Source: Eublepharis macularius
Taxonomy: Eukaryota; Chordata; Lepidosauria; Squamata; Eublepharidae
Length of the DNA stretch: 64,000 nt
Assembly: GCF_028583425.1 (NCBI RefSeq)
Contig: NC_072807.1
Location: forward strand, 30,633,001-30,697,000
Reading direction: 5' to 3'
Shown: positions 1 through 11,326 of the stretch, in pieces
Layout: each line of letters opens with the position of its first letter
Position numbering within the stretch: position 1 is the first letter of the stretch
The notes under the pieces: model-generated
Seen by the model: only the letters and a program-made list of their open reading frames with translations
What the model was told of the DNA's origin: nothing
Databases searched by the model: none
Position numbers and translations under genes: made by a program

Positions 1-701
1 CAAGCACTGACCAAACTTAGCTCAAGCACATATGCTGCGTTTGTATGTCTTCCTACCAGTCTGGTAGATGAGGAACATTATATTTCTGAATTCAGATTGG
101 AAGCATGCTTCCCTCTTGCAGCCCCAATGGTTTACTTTTTATGGTGTAAGCGGCCGCTTTTCATTGTTACATAAAATGTGTGGGGTGGTACTTGGATCTT
201 TCCAATCTTGCTTCCCTGAGCAAATGCTTTATAGTGCCCTTGCTATGGCATGCTGACCATCTTCCAAGGAGATCACCCACTGCATCTCTGAGTGAGTTGC
301 TGTTCTGTGTTCTGATTGGTGGCCAGGCAGAGGGAGAGCCAGCGACAGCTTATGAGGCTAGTTAACTGGCATGCATCAGGTAATTCGGGATCAGGTGGCG
401 TCTCCTGGTGGAGAGCCTGTAAAAGCATGCAGACAGCCTGGCCAAAGCTGTTCATTCTTTATCATGTATATTTTGCTTGTAACGCTAGTGGTTTCCTTGA
501 GTGACACTAGCACACCGCAGTCTGGGAATGTCTGGTTTACGGTCTCCCGTAGGGCATATGATCTGTCCATGGTGCTAGAGGACTACGCTCTCGTTATCAG
601 CCAGCTAATTTCTAACCTTTTCCTTCCTGTACTGCCTTAGTTCCCTGGTTGAGATTTAGAAACTGATTAACTCGTTCCTCTTTGGCTTCTCTGCTGTACA
701 G
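1..701 (+). other. AP3B2: AP3B2 intron, nothing recognised
   Basis: This is the 3' part of an AP3B2 intron, ending in the acceptor AG at 700-701. I see no exon, repeat with clear ends or RNA gene in it. Earlier AP3B2 exons lie to the left of the window. Confidence 0.5.
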
Positions 702-808
702 TCACCCCACCTCCCTCGCAACCGGTCCTTTCCAGCCCCGTCGTCTCCACCAGCCTGGTGACCGACCTAGAGGGACTCTCACTGACCGATACAACTTTGG
801 CTCCTACT
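702..808 (+). CDS. AP3B2: AP3B2 exon encoding hinge end
   Basis: The acceptor is tgtacAG and the donor is ACT|GTAAGT. The exon enters with two bases of a split codon and leaves in phase 0. Its 35 complete codons include [20 protein letters not shown], a Ser/Pro/Thr-rich linker before the appendage. Confidence 0.85.
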
Positions 809-3800
809 GTAAGTGATCTCTGTTCCTCTTATTGATACGGTTTCAAAGGAGTCTCTACGATTCAGAACCTCAGTATTTTTTTAATGATGAAAGACTTGTG
901 ATATTGGAGATTTCCCTTGAATGGAAAATAACCTCATTTGGGTGTGCTGTCCATGTTTCAAGGTGGCTCGTGGAAGATCCTGGTTTCTTTTTGGTTGCAC
1001 TAATGGCCTTTATATCTCCAGAAGGGAGAGAGTTATCCTAAAACCAACCGGCTATCATAGACTCTTTTTTTTCTTAGAGATTTAGGAAGGAGGAGTCATG
1101 GTTTTGAGTCTTTCAAGACTTCTTTTCCCACCGGTTATTTCTCCATGACCCTGGCAACCTCGGTGTAGCCTGCTCGCATGTCTCTGATCTCCTTTCTCTT
1201 CTTGCCGGTACAGATGATCAGCCCTGTATTTGGTGCAGTGAAGACCTACGAGCTGTTGCACCGTATGACAGGGGAGGGTCTCTCCGTCGAGTACCACTTC
1301 AGCCGGCAGCCTTTTACAACCGACTCCCGTATGGTGGCCGTCCAGATACAGATTTCCAACAACACGGCTGCCGAGGTGAAGAACATCCGCGTTAACGAGC
1401 CAAAGCTTCTCTCGGGCATGCGTGTCCAGGAGTTCAAGGAAATTGGTAAGGCTTGTGGAGTTTGTCTGACTCGGTATTTGGGGGTTTAGGAAGCCAGTCT
1501 ACACCTGCCACTCTCTTAGTTCCACCAGCTTGCGTGCCAGTAGTGCCTTTTCAGAGATTGACATTGGCTCCTTTCTAGTGTGAAACGTACTGCTCGGGAA
1601 TGCTACCCCACACCCAGCAAGGTAAGCCTAGCTGATATGGGGGAGAATAGAGTGAATCAAGTCCTAGGGCAGTATTTATTTATTTAATTTGATTTATATC
1701 GAATTTTAGTCATTAGAGCCATAACTTTTAGCTCTGTTGCACAAATCGGGACAGCTCAGAAACTGGATCAATGTACCATTACGGCACCCCCTGAACTAGT
1801 TGAAACTCTCTGTTGTTACATTTCCTTTTTGGGCCACCGTTCCTCCAGGTAGGTCTAGGTGGCATGTATGGGTCTCTGTCTTAGCTACACAATAATCCTG
1901 TGAGGTAGGTTAGGCTGAGAAGGGCCCAAAATCACCTACCAAGCTCTGGGGCTTCCCCAATCCTCATTCAGCACTATAACCACTGCACAGCACTGTCTTT
2001 GTGCATTGCTTAATGCCAGCCGGGGGAGTGGCATGCTTCACATCCTCCTGATATAGGCTGCTTTCCTCTGAAGATGTGCCCAAGACCTTTCTCTTGTGTT
2101 GGCAGAATCCCTGCCTCCTGGCGAGACTGTCAGTGTCGTGATGGGCATAGACTTCTGTGATTCGACCCAAGCAGCCAGCTTCCAGTTATGGTGAGTACTT
2201 GTCCTTGCTGATGTTGTGCAAAACAGGGAGCTGTAGCAGCATACCCTATAGTGGGAAGAGGAGGCAGAAGATGTGGGGAGCTGTACCCTGTCGTGCTCCT
2301 TTGGCAGATACCAGAATTGCGCACACAGTGGCGTTGTTAGCTACCCCCTCATCTGCCTTGTCCTTGCTCTGTGGATGATACACCATCACACCCTAAGTGG
2401 TGACTTTCCAAAGTCTCCAGGCTTTTCTCTGGTTTGCTCTCTGCTGTCCTTTTAACCAGAGATTCCAGAGTTTTGACCATGAGACCTTCTTTAAGCTTTG
2501 TGTGTTCACATACTTTTCCAGACTTATAAGGAGTCAGACCCTTGATCTGTCAAGGTTGGCGTTGTCCACCTTGGCTAGCAGCAGCTCTCCAGGGAAGGTC
2601 TATTACACAATCTTCTTAATTGGAGCTTCAACAAGGGACTTTCTGCATACAAAGTATGATTTTTACGACTGAGCCATGGTCTTCCCCAAGCTGCTTTTAC
2701 TGAGTTGTACCGTTAATTCATCACAGTCAGTCGGTACTCTGGCAGCAGCTCTCCACATCTTAGGCTGAGGTCTTTCACATCAGCTGGTACTTGCATGTCT
2801 TATCTGGAGATGCCTGGGATTGAACCTGGGACCTTCTGTGTGCTGAGCAGATGCTCTGCCACTGAGCCATGGCCCCGCCCCTAATGGAATGTGGTTGCAG
2901 GAGGGGTCTTAAATCCACATCGTCAGAGCTCCTTGTGTTGTGTACATAACAGGATTCCCTCCCGATTACGCCATGGCCGTCTGCCACTGGCCTGTGGCCC
3001 TTGAGGATCCATCTAAATCACTTCAGTTTGTGGTTCAGAAAGTGATCTCGCTTCTCTGGGTGAGATCTTTCTAAAGCCAAGCTGCCTGTCCTGGCTGCTT
3101 ATATTTCACTGTGGCTTGTCCGTTTTCTCTCTCCAGCACGCACACGCGCCAGTTTTACGTGTCCATCCAACCCCCGGTGGGGGAGCTCATGGCTCCTGTC
3201 TTCATGAGTGAGAACGAGTTCAAAAAAGAGCAAGGTAAGGGGGCAGGCAGCCCACCCCTCTTCTCCCACCCCACGGCCATCCAGGCAGACAAAGGGAAAC
3301 CTTGGCAGAGGAACACCAAAGCCAAGACTTGGGGAAAGATGCAGAGTTTTACCATTTTCCTTTGTGTTGCTGCACTGCCCTAATCAGGAATGCCCACCCC
3401 ACGACCCATCCTGGCTCCCCTCCACTTCCCGCCAACCCAGGTTTGTGTCCACTGTCCCTGGCCAGCAAAGAATTAGGAGAACGATTCCTGCCCAGGCTGG
3501 CTGTGGCTGTGGGGAGAGCGCTGGGCTGTGCCGGTAGCTGGCGCTAACCGCGTGTCTCGGTTTCCTCTGCTGCCTGGTGCATTCTTGCTTTTTTGTTTTG
3601 TTTTTCACTTTAGAGCAACTGTTAAAGATGGGTATGGGTAAGTGCCGGCACAGGTAGCTACTTTCACATGGATGCTGTCTGCTCCTCCTAGCCGTAGCGC
3701 GAGTGTTGCTCCCACTGGGTGGCATCTTCCCCACCTGCCCTCCCTTTTCTGATTGCTGTAATAGCAGCACTGCTTCTGCCCTGGGCGGCTCTCCCGTCGC

Positions 3801-6800
3801 CTAGCTCCTGAACCACTAGCTTTGCTTTCACTGCAGGCACACAACACCCTTCCTTTTCACCCCTACGGTCAGTGCTGCTTCCACCCTGGACGTGCCTGGT
3901 TCCTCTTCCTGCTGTCTTGATCTGTTCCCCGTGGGCTTATCCTACCAGTAGGCCAGGAAAGGGGTTCCTTTTCTGATGTTATAGGAAACTGCAAATCTCA
4001 AAGTCTCTAATGAGCTGGCTATTTACAGGGAGAAGAGGGAGTGCATGAGACCCGAGATTCCACCCCCTGCCACAGCTCATTCGTGTAGTGGCAAATCATC
4101 ACTAGCCATTAGTATACTGGCCGCAGAGACAAAGGTGGCCCAGAGCTAAGGTTCCAAGCTTTCATTGTAGCGTGGGATTTCCTGTGCCCTAGAAAGCCCC
4201 GAAGCGTCTGCTGGCTCCAGTACAGCAGAGCCGGAAGTTGCAGAGTCAGCTGGCTTCTGTGTTTCATTTATTTATGACATTTTTATCCCGCCGTTTTCCC
4301 CAGGAGTTTAGGATGTGTTTTTAAAGGGTGCTTCTTATCTCATTTAAAATGCTAATAGAACAGGGAGGCTGGTTTCATGATGTAAGCTTTTGAGAGTCAG
4401 AGCTCCCTTCTTCAGATATGATTCCCATCTAAAGAACGGTGCTCTGACTCTCAAAAGCTTACACTCTGAAAACGTTGTTGGTCTCAGAGGTGGTGCTAGA
4501 CTCAAATCCTGCTGTCCTGCTGCTGACCAGCACATCTACCCACCTAAAACTGGTTTCATGAGTGGAAGTTAAATGGTTAAGTGCCCTTTCCCTTCCCTGC
4601 CCCAAGGCAGATTGAGGCTGCACAAACAAAAAAGACACATGATCTTCTTCCTTCTTCTTGTCTGTTTCAGCCCTCAGATTATCCTTTAGGTCTCATTCCA
4701 TTCCTTTGCAGTCCTGGTTATGTGGGATGTACCTATGCCCATGAGCAGGGCCGGCCCGCCGTCCTGGCAGCTGCCTCAGGGTGCTAAGGTGCCGGAGGGG
4801 TGCTGGCCTGGGGGCAGGGGCGTGCACCATGGAGCTGCCGCCTCCGCCACCAGCCAGGAGCACGTGCTGGCGGCGGCTGAGTGGGCAGCCTCCTGTTCAG
4901 TCGCTCTGCGGGCCAGGTGCAGCCGGTGGCCAGGGTGGCTGGCTGCACCTGGCCCGCAGAGCAACTGAACAGGAGGGCTGGAAGACCCCCCCCCCATGCA
5001 CGCACCCAGCCCTGCGTCATGACGTTACACGCAGTGACATCATCACACCGTCCGGCGCATGCATGCGCGCGTGCACAGAGGCAGCCCTTAAGCTGCCTCA
5101 GGTGCCAGCAACGCTAGCGCCAGCCCTGCCTGTGGGCAACTGGGTAACCATATCACTTCCAAGAGGCTTAAAATAGAGGGGGCTGAAGAATCAAGCAGGG
5201 AGTCCTGTCCCAATGGGCTGGTGCTCTGCTCGAGCACTTGTGGTATTGCTTTCCAGGGGGAACTGCCTCCACTGGCCAAGCAGCCAGGAAATGAAAAGGG
5301 CTCCAGCACTTGCCTTTTGATAGTAACTGTCTTCCAGGTTATAGGGTACAGTGTAAGTGCACAGGACTAGGGGAAACTATCAGTACAGCGAGAATGCAAA
5401 ATTAGGGGTACTAAATGTTCTGATGAAGCAGAAGGGCAGAGGAGCCACGAAAAAGGGGCAGCCACTATTCTTGTTTCCTAAGTGGTAAAGAAAAGATGTT
5501 TCTAGCGCTTGACTGACAAGCCCTTGACTCAGGTCCTGTCTAGTTTGGAGCAAGCGGGGAAAGCTCCAGTAGTTTACGCCAGTTAAAAAGGACTCAGGGT
5601 GCAATATGATTTGGGATCACATTTGAGCGACAGGTGGGTGTCCGAGCTGCATCGGCACAAGGCTGGGGAAGGGACACAGGTGCTGACCACCTCTTCCTCT
5701 CTGCTCTGCCTCCAAATTTTCCTCCCCGGTCTACCTCCACAGTTGACTCACACGTACTTATTTGCATGGACCGTCCTGAGCAGTGAGAGCGGCCTCTGTT
5801 GGGTGGGGTGGGATCTTGTGTCTCGTTGAACTTTCCCCTCTGTCTCCCACCCACCCACCCACCTCTTTACCTTGGCAGAGCTCCTGGCATCCCCTGGGCT
5901 GCTTCTTGGAACACCAAACTTTTTGCATGGTCCAGCTAGGCAGCTTTCTGGCATGTTTAGCCTTGAGCTTCCAGGCGCCACCCTCCCTAACACACCAAGC
6001 GGCATCCTTCCTGCAAGAGAAGGCGGCTCCGTTGGATACTGTTTGAGATAAGAGCAAGAGCCCAGTAGCACCTATAAGACTAACAAAATTTGTGGTAGGG
6101 TATGAGCCTTTCGTGAGTCACAGCTCGCTTCTTCAGATGATCTGGTATCTCAAGAAGTGAGCTGTGACTCACAAAAGCTTATACCCTACCACAATTTTTG
6201 TTAGTCTTATAGGTGCTACTGGGCTCTTGCTCTTTTCTACTGCTACAGACACTGGGAGTCAAAACGGACAAGACACCTGACATGCATCAGTTTCCCGCAG
6301 GTTCCACGGGAATTCCTCTACTCCCTGGCAGAGGTTCTTTCTCTAGGTGTTTTGACTAGTCCACTCCGCTCCCTCTCACTGCTGCCAGCTCCCCTAAAAG
6401 CACTCCACAGCCAGAGGGAGTCGAGCGCGCTGGTGGCAGCGAGAGGGAGTCGATTGTGCCAGCAGCGGTCAGAGGGAGTTGGCAGCGGCGATCAGTTCCT
6501 TGTCCCTCTTGCCACTGCCAGCGCACTTGGTTCCCTCTGGCTGTGGAGTGCTTTTAGGGGCGCAAGGGGAGCTGGCAGCAGCGAGAGGGAGACGAGTGGA
6601 CTAGACGAGACGCCTAGAGAAAAGAACCTCTGCCAGGGAAAGAGGGATTCTCTCCCTCTTCTCCCTGTCAGAGCTTCTTTCTCACTACACTCCCCGTGGA
6701 ACCTTGTGGGAAACTGATGCGTGTCTCCCACACCTGTTTTGGCTCTAACTCAGCTGCCCATCTTGATCTTGTCTGAGATAGACATTCTAGTGGCCTGTAG

Positions 6801-9375
6801 AAATTGGATCGACTGGGGGGAAATCGTTCTAGGCTTGTTTGCAATATTCTTATTTGATGAGGGTCCTGCCGCTGAAGATTCTAAGACAGAGCACTTTCAA
6901 GCCGGCGGCTTTGCCCCACAGTTGCGTATGTCTCATTTCAATGCCCCTTTATTGCCTCTAGGTAGCTCAGCTCTTAAGCATTGCTGAGCAGTATTGCAAT
7001 GGGGACTTGCTTGAGTTCTGGGAAATCAGTCTAGAATCAACTTCTCTCCTCGGGCTGAAGAGATAGGGATGTATGGCCAGGGCGTCCCTTTGACGCCCTC
7101 TCTATAAATTGGAATCTATCGGGGCAAAGCAGGCTGCCTGTGCCATATGAGAGCAAGGAAAATAAAACTCGGCTGTCAGAATTCAAAACCATAAGTCTGA
7201 TTCTTGGGTTGTATCTCCGAAAGGGTCAGTGCTGGGAATCCAGGTCAAGATAGTGAATTCCTGGCTGCAGCCGAGATTGATGAGCAGTTAGTGTGGGTGG
7301 AAGAGGAGAGAGGTCGTGGGCTACTGGGTGACAACTGGTGAGCCATCTAGAGGCTGCTGGGATTTTTGTGAAGAGTGAGGGACTAGGTGAGCCCAGTCAC
7401 TTCATATACTCTTGAGCAAGAGGAGTGCATTCTCAGGACTACTCAAGACCCAAGAAATAACGCTTCTGCAAGGTCCAGAGTATGCAGTTGTTCTGATTGG
7501 GACACTTAAAACATGAGCAAAACTGAAGTCAGATCACCCAGATATAAATGACGATCCCGGTCCAATCAGAATGGGTTCCATCTTATCCCCCTATTCCCAG
7601 TGAGAGGGAATAGTGGCAAATTTGGGCAGAATTCAGCCATGGGGTGGCCTTCTTGTTAGGCACGTGTAAATAGCTTTCTATGGTGCAAAGTGGTGGAGGA
7701 GTGACTGTTGTTCCTAGTGGCTACCTACACTGCTTTCCTGGCTATGACTTTTAAAAATATATTTTGCGTATGTTCAAGATGGCAGTGGATATATAAGTAT
7801 GGTGGCCCAAATATGGGGAACAAGAGATCACAGCAACCACCAAGTGTGGAAATAAAAAAGCGGTGGCTAAAAAATGCCTTAGGGTCACCCCTTGGATTTA
7901 TTGCCGCTTCGTGGCACTGAGAGGGCATTGGCCATCATAAGCCCCCACCACCTCATTGAGGCTAAGCGAGAAATTTGTAGGCAAGAATTTCTCTGATAAA
8001 TTTACAGAGCTAAATAGGGTTTTTTAAGCCTCCAAATCTTAGGAATCGGGTGAAGAGACCGAGATGGGAAAAAAAATATTTCAGGTTTCTAAATTGACAA
8101 CACCATGTGTTCAGAGCCATGGGAGGTTCAGCCTGGCGAATAAAGTCAAAAGGTTGGCGTTGACAAAGTTGCTGCTCTTCTTTGCCAGTCCAGGTTGGCT
8201 TGAACCCAGGAAACAGTAGAAGAGCCCTTTCCTCTCCTACACGCTGTCCTGCCCAGCCACCCACCTTCCTGGAAATTGACTTGCCCTCGCTCAGAAGGCG
8301 AATATACATTTTCTCTTCTGCCCTACAGGAAAACTGACTGGTATGAGTGAGATCACAGAGAAGCTGACCCTGCCCGAAAAGTGCCAGAGTGACCATGTGA
8401 TTGTGCAGCAAGTGACTGCTGCAGCAAATGTTAGCCGTGTGCCGTGTGGGTCGGACAAGGAATACCGGTGAGTTGGTTTCTCTGATAGGCCAAAACACTT
8501 GTCTCTTTTCTCCTCATTCCAGCCTTGCATTCTTGGTCATTGCCAGTCTCCCCTGCAGGGACTAAGCCCCGATCTCCTTTGCTGTTGGCTGAGATCCAGA
8601 GAAATCTTTGTCTTAGATGAACAGAGATTTCCAGTTTACTTCTAGGCTATGCTGGGACAACAATGCACGTGTGCTCCATAGAGCCAGAACTCATCACTAT
8701 GTCGTTTGGAAATGTGCTGATTTAAATCACTAGGCTACCTAATTGGGCCTATTTTCTTTTTATTGTATAGTTTGGGTGTCCTGCAGAATCTAAATGCCAA
8801 CGATTTCAGACACTGCAAATTCAACATGTCCTTCATTTTGGAACCGGCAACTCTAGTGCTGACGGATCCTGGTGTTAAACCATGTTGGCCTTTTGCTTTT
8901 CCATGTTGGAAAGGAATCATGGAACCAGATTGGGTGGATGGGGATGTGACTACTTTACTTTCTTGGGTGTTAAGCCACGCTGGCATTTGCTTTTTTTCCT
9001 CATTGGAAATGAATTTGGGGGCAGGTAAGGGATGAGAATTCCTAACTTCCTTGGGTGCAAGCACCTGAGTGGCAGAATAAAGATGCCGGGGCAGGGAGAA
9101 GTCGGTCTACCTGGCGTATGCAGTCATGTCACAGCACTGGGCAATGGTGTGGGTAGACGATGGCGAAGGGTCCTCTTAAGTCATCCCATTCATAGGATCT
9201 GTGGGGCTGTTTCCCTCTGGACAGATTTGCTGCTAAGACGGTAAACAGCGGAAGCCTCGTTCTTATCACCCTGGAGAAGAAGGCAGGGAACGTGGCGCAC
9301 CTGACCATCAACAGCGAGAAGATGTTGATCGGCACCATGTTGGTGAAGGATATCATCCACTCCTTGACCCAGTGA
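702..9375 (+). CDS. AP3B2: AP-3 complex subunit beta-2 (C-terminal exons, 5' part outside window)
   Basis: This is the C-terminal end of the beta subunit of the AP-3 adaptor complex, which sorts cargo from endosomes to lysosome-related organelles and, in the neuronal form, to synaptic vesicles. The coding exons are 702-808, 1214-1445, 2106-2190, 3137-3234, 8329-8467 and 9225-9375. Every junction is GT-AG and the phases join without a break, giving 269 residues plus a TGA stop. The first exon encodes the end of the acidic/proline hinge (DLEGLSLTD). The next encode the AP-3 beta C-terminal/appendage region with [33 protein letters not shown] and [17 protein letters not shown]. The protein ends [14 protein letters not shown]. 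The choice of AP3B2 over AP3B1 rests on recalled paralogue sequence ([13 protein letters not shown], the short LTQ end) and on CPEB1 lying directly downstream, as in human. The N-terminal trunk exons are off the left edge. Confidence 0.9.
1214..1445 (+). CDS. AP3B2: AP3B2 exon, start of C-terminal beta-3 domain
   Basis: The acceptor is ggtacAG and the donor is ATTG|GTAAGG. It starts in phase 0 and ends with one base of a Glu codon. It reads [20 protein letters not shown] and continues through [10 protein letters not shown] and [13 protein letters not shown], the conserved beta-sandwich start of the AP-3 beta C-terminal region. Confidence 0.92.
1840..1985 (-). mobile_element. SINE fragment, Sauria/MIR-like, antisense
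   Basis: The stretch contains aatcctgtgaggtaggttag, the reverse complement of the central block shared by the tRNA-derived SINEs at 23608 and 24390. It lies in an AP3B2 intron. The ends are degraded and no target duplication was found. Confidence 0.5.
2106..2190 (+). CDS. AP3B2: AP3B2 exon ([10 protein letters not shown])
   Basis: The acceptor is ttggcAG and the donor is TATG|GTGAGT. It reads [20 protein letters not shown] and QAASFQL, then ends on two bases of a Cys codon. This is the most conserved block of the beta-3 C-terminal domain. Confidence 0.93.
2665..2880 (-). mobile_element. tRNA-derived SINE (GGCTCAGTGGCAGAGC head), antisense
   Basis: Read on the minus strand it begins with a tRNA-like head: ggctcagtggcagagcatct, then a B-box-like ggttcaatccc. 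The body runs leftward to about 2665. The same family occurs at 32215 (+) and 58968 (-). Confidence 0.7.
3137..3234 (+). CDS. AP3B2: AP3B2 exon ([17 protein letters not shown])
   Basis: The acceptor is ctccAG and the donor is CAAG|GTAAGG. It completes the split Cys codon and reads [20 protein letters not shown], then [12 protein letters not shown]. It leaves one base of a Gly codon. Confidence 0.94.
4381..4549. mobile_element. PLE tail inverted pair with 12-bp target duplication
   Basis: Two short inverted copies of the PLE tail (taagcttttgagagtcagag and its partner at about 4440-4462) meet head to head. The insertion is bounded by perfect direct repeats ctggtttcatga at 4369-4380 and 4550-4561. 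No coding sequence remains. It lies in the AP3B2 intron after the exon at 3137. Confidence 0.7.
4746..5128. mobile_element. GC-rich hAT-like MITE candidate with 36-bp palindrome
   Basis: The segment starts cagggccggc and ends gcgccagccctg, imperfect inverted ends of the CAGGG type common in hAT elements. Inside, 4889-4924 and 4941-4976 are inverted repeats matching at 35 of 36 positions with a 16-nt loop. Flanking 8-mers match only partly, so the family call is tentative. Confidence 0.4.
5129..6040 (+). other. AP3B2: AP3B2 intron, nothing recognised
   Basis: Ordinary intronic sequence. The CCCACC run near 5849-5862 is the only simple-sequence feature seen. Confidence 0.4.
6048..6250. mobile_element. 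PLE tail inverted pair
   Basis: Two inverted copies of the tail (gagcaagagcccagtagcac on the left, its complement near 6225-6232) meet around 6140. The left copy, read on the minus strand, keeps a hammerhead-like core at 6109-6136: CTGAAGA, a stem, then GAAA. The target duplication is not clear here. Confidence 0.7.
6284..6720. mobile_element. Long-TIR palindromic MITE
   Basis: The ends are inverted copies: gcatcagtttccc at 6284 and gggaaactgatgc ending at 6720. The arms also share ctccacagccagagggag against ctctggctgtggagtgcttt, so the arms are over 130 bp with a Ser/Arg-codon-like GAGAGGGAGT-rich centre. The superfamily is not assigned and the target duplication is unclear. Confidence 0.6.
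6721..8328 (+). other. AP3B2: AP3B2 intron, no assigned element
   Basis: The intron contains no exon that I can find. A TATAAA at 7103 and AATAAA at 7161 are noted but not called. The stretch ends in the acceptor ctacAG at 8328. Confidence 0.4.
8329..8467 (+). CDS. AP3B2: AP3B2 penultimate coding exon
   Basis: The acceptor is ccctacAG and the donor is TACCG|GTGAGT. It reads [20 protein letters not shown], then [20 protein letters not shown]. The phases match both neighbours (two bases in, two bases out). Confidence 0.94.
9225..9375 (+). CDS. AP3B2: AP3B2 terminal coding exon with stop
   Basis: The acceptor is tggacAG. It completes an Arg codon and reads [19 protein letters not shown], ends [14 protein letters not shown], then TGA at 9373-9375. 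The [15 protein letters not shown] block is diagnostic of the AP-3 beta C-terminus. Confidence 0.95.
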
Positions 9376-9750
9376 CTTGGATGGCTTCTCTGTCTCTCTG
9401 GCCGTGGCCGTGTCCCACATCCAGTCCTCTTTCCTTTTCTATCCCTAGCCAGCCTATGGTTCAGCCCCCCGTGTCTCCGCACTGAGCTTCCCTTGCTGTG
9501 TTACGTTCCTGTGTAAAGTGCAGGTAGAGTCTAAACAGAGAACAATTCACCACAGATAATGGGGAGTGCAGCCTTTGGGATGGGTAATGGGAATTAGCAC
9601 AGCAGCAAATCGAGAGTTTGGGGGACGGTGAAAATTCTTACGATTCCAGCATCTTTGCTGTTTAGAAGGGTTCCTTCCTCTTGACACCTGTTTTGTGACT
9701 GTATTTATCATGGACAGAGATGTTTCAATAAAATTCCTCCGGCAACTGAC
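9376..9750 (+). other. AP3B2: AP3B2 3' UTR
   Basis: This is the region from the stop codon to just past the AATAAA at 9727. The transcript end is inferred from the signal position, so the boundary is approximate. Confidence 0.7.
9727..9732 (+). terminator. AP3B2: AP3B2 polyadenylation signal AATAAA
   Basis: A canonical AATAAA lies 352 bases after the stop. A T-rich stretch follows within 60 bases. It is the first such hexamer in the 3' UTR. Confidence 0.75.
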
Positions 9751-10435
9751 TCTTGCTTGCTGGCTCTTCTGTGAGGAGGAATCAGGGCAAAAGCTGAGAG
9801 CGGAATTTGAATTAGCTCTGGTTTTTATTTTTCCTTTTCCCCCTGCACCGCAGCCTGCCTGGTGTCCATCACAGGCCACAAGAGCAAGGAGCCAAGCAAA
9901 CGGGAGAAAGGGAGCTATGAAATGTCAGTCGCAGCTGCTGGATCGCATCTTTGGCATATAATATTGATGCACACTTTGAGGGCCTGAATCTGCATACTGC
10001 AGTCATAGTCTCGCATGCTCAGAAATTAGATTTAAAAATCTGTGGTCCCATATTTGCAAAAATACACAAGGGCATGTATGTTAACCTTTCTTCCTGTTCC
10101 CCCCACTTTCTTCTATCCCATCGCATTCATTCTCCATGTAAGGTCTCTAAATAGCAACTACAGGAAATGTCGGAAATCTCTCATCTCAATATTTTCTGCC
10201 ATGCTTCAAGGGCTCGCAGTCAGTCAGCAACATTCTTCTGGTTTCCTCTTGTCTCTTCATTTGGGAGGAACTTGTCCTTTCCATTTCCCTTTGGAAAACT
10301 GACAGACCAATTCATACAGAGTAGAACCAAGTGCATGATGCTTTTTCCTGGATTTTACCCCTGCAGACACAGAGGTAAATGCAACAAAATCAAACAACCC
10401 TGTGTATAGAAAAATACAGTATCACTTAAAGTGCT
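9751..10435. other. Intergenic, nothing recognised
   Basis: The start of the 9.4-kb gap between AP3B2 and CPEB1. No repeat with clear ends and no exon were seen. Confidence 0.4.
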
Positions 10436-10439
10436 GGGG

Positions 10440-10575
10440 CTTTATTTATTTATTTATTTAGATTATTTATAGTCTGCTTTTCTCACTAAGACTCGAAGCA
10501 GAAAGATTTAAAGCGAACAAAAATACAGTACAGATATGAAGAAATCTATAACACAGGATAATCACTGGTATATTA
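10440..10575 (-). mobile_element. LINE 3' tail, L2-like, antisense
   Basis: TTTA repeats followed by tatagtctgcttttctcact match the 3' end of the L2-like LINE read at 57765. No coding part remains. Confidence 0.45.
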
Positions 10576-10833
10576 AACAATATAGAAACTGTCCAGTGCT
10601 CCGGCCCTTTGGCTCACACCAAGAGGCTCATGCTTCCAGCGCAAGGCCTCTGTTAAATGCCCTTCTGCACCAGTAAATACCTGTGAATGAGAAGGGAAGC
10701 CATCTCTCTGTGGGGTAGGGAGAAACCTGCATCCGACTGGCCATTAGCCCTGGATCAAAGGCAGATCATCCATGCATGCAGCAGTCAATGAGATCTATGA
10801 GTCATTTGCCTGCAGGGAGCAGTGTGTGTTTGA

Positions 10834-10869
10834 GAGTGTGTGTGTGTGTGTGTTTGAGAGAGAGAGAGC
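10834..10869. repeat. (TG)n/(GA)n microsatellite
   Basis: An uninterrupted TG run passes into GAGAGAGAGA just before the hAT MITE at 10882. Confidence 0.85.
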
Positions 10870-10881
10870 ATGCATTTTAAC

Positions 10882-11318
10882 GGGGGGGGGATCATTTTGT
10901 AGAAAAAGAGCTGGAGGAACTCATTAGCATAGCTCATTAGCATATGACACGCCCCTTGCCATCACTGGAAGTGTCATTGGCATAACTGATTTGCATATGC
11001 CACACCCCCTGACATCACCTATCCCAGCTGTTTTGGACCCAATCTTGGCCATTCAGGGCCAAAATTGGGCCCAAAATGGCAAAAAGGAGCTGAAAATGGC
11101 TGAAAAGGGGCCCGAAATGGTCAGGATCAAGCCGCTGCTGAGTGGAAGAGTGATCCACCACCCGTCAGAAGCCCGATCCGGGCTGTTTCATCCCCAATCC
11201 AGGCTGAAACAGGCCCAAAATGGCCGAGATTCAGGTGGCCGGGGCCACCTGACGTGTGACCTCTTTGGGGAACTACCAGAGCTGTGTTCCTGCGCCTTCC
11301 CGCTTGAAATGAGCCCTG
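10882..11318 (+). mobile_element. hAT MITE with perfect 8-bp TSD
   Basis: The flanks are identical 8-mers ATTTTAAC at 10874-10881 and 11319-11326, the length hAT transposases produce. The right end is gaaatgagccctg. The left end has degenerated into a G run, then atcattttgtagaaaaagag. The interior has the same caaaatggc-rich sequence as the antisense copy at 48974. It is non-autonomous with no transposase frame. Confidence 0.88.
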
Positions 11319-11326
11319 ATTTTAAC

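Noticed and set aside
7060-7245. TATAAA (7103) and AATAAA (7161) spaced as in a retroviral LTR
   Set aside because: No terminal duplications, primer-binding site or internal genes were recognised. If real, it would be a lone fossil LTR; I cannot support it.
8010-8498. A 162-codon antisense frame over an AP3B2 exon
   Set aside because: Shadow of the exon at 8329-8467. The sense strand has the conserved protein.
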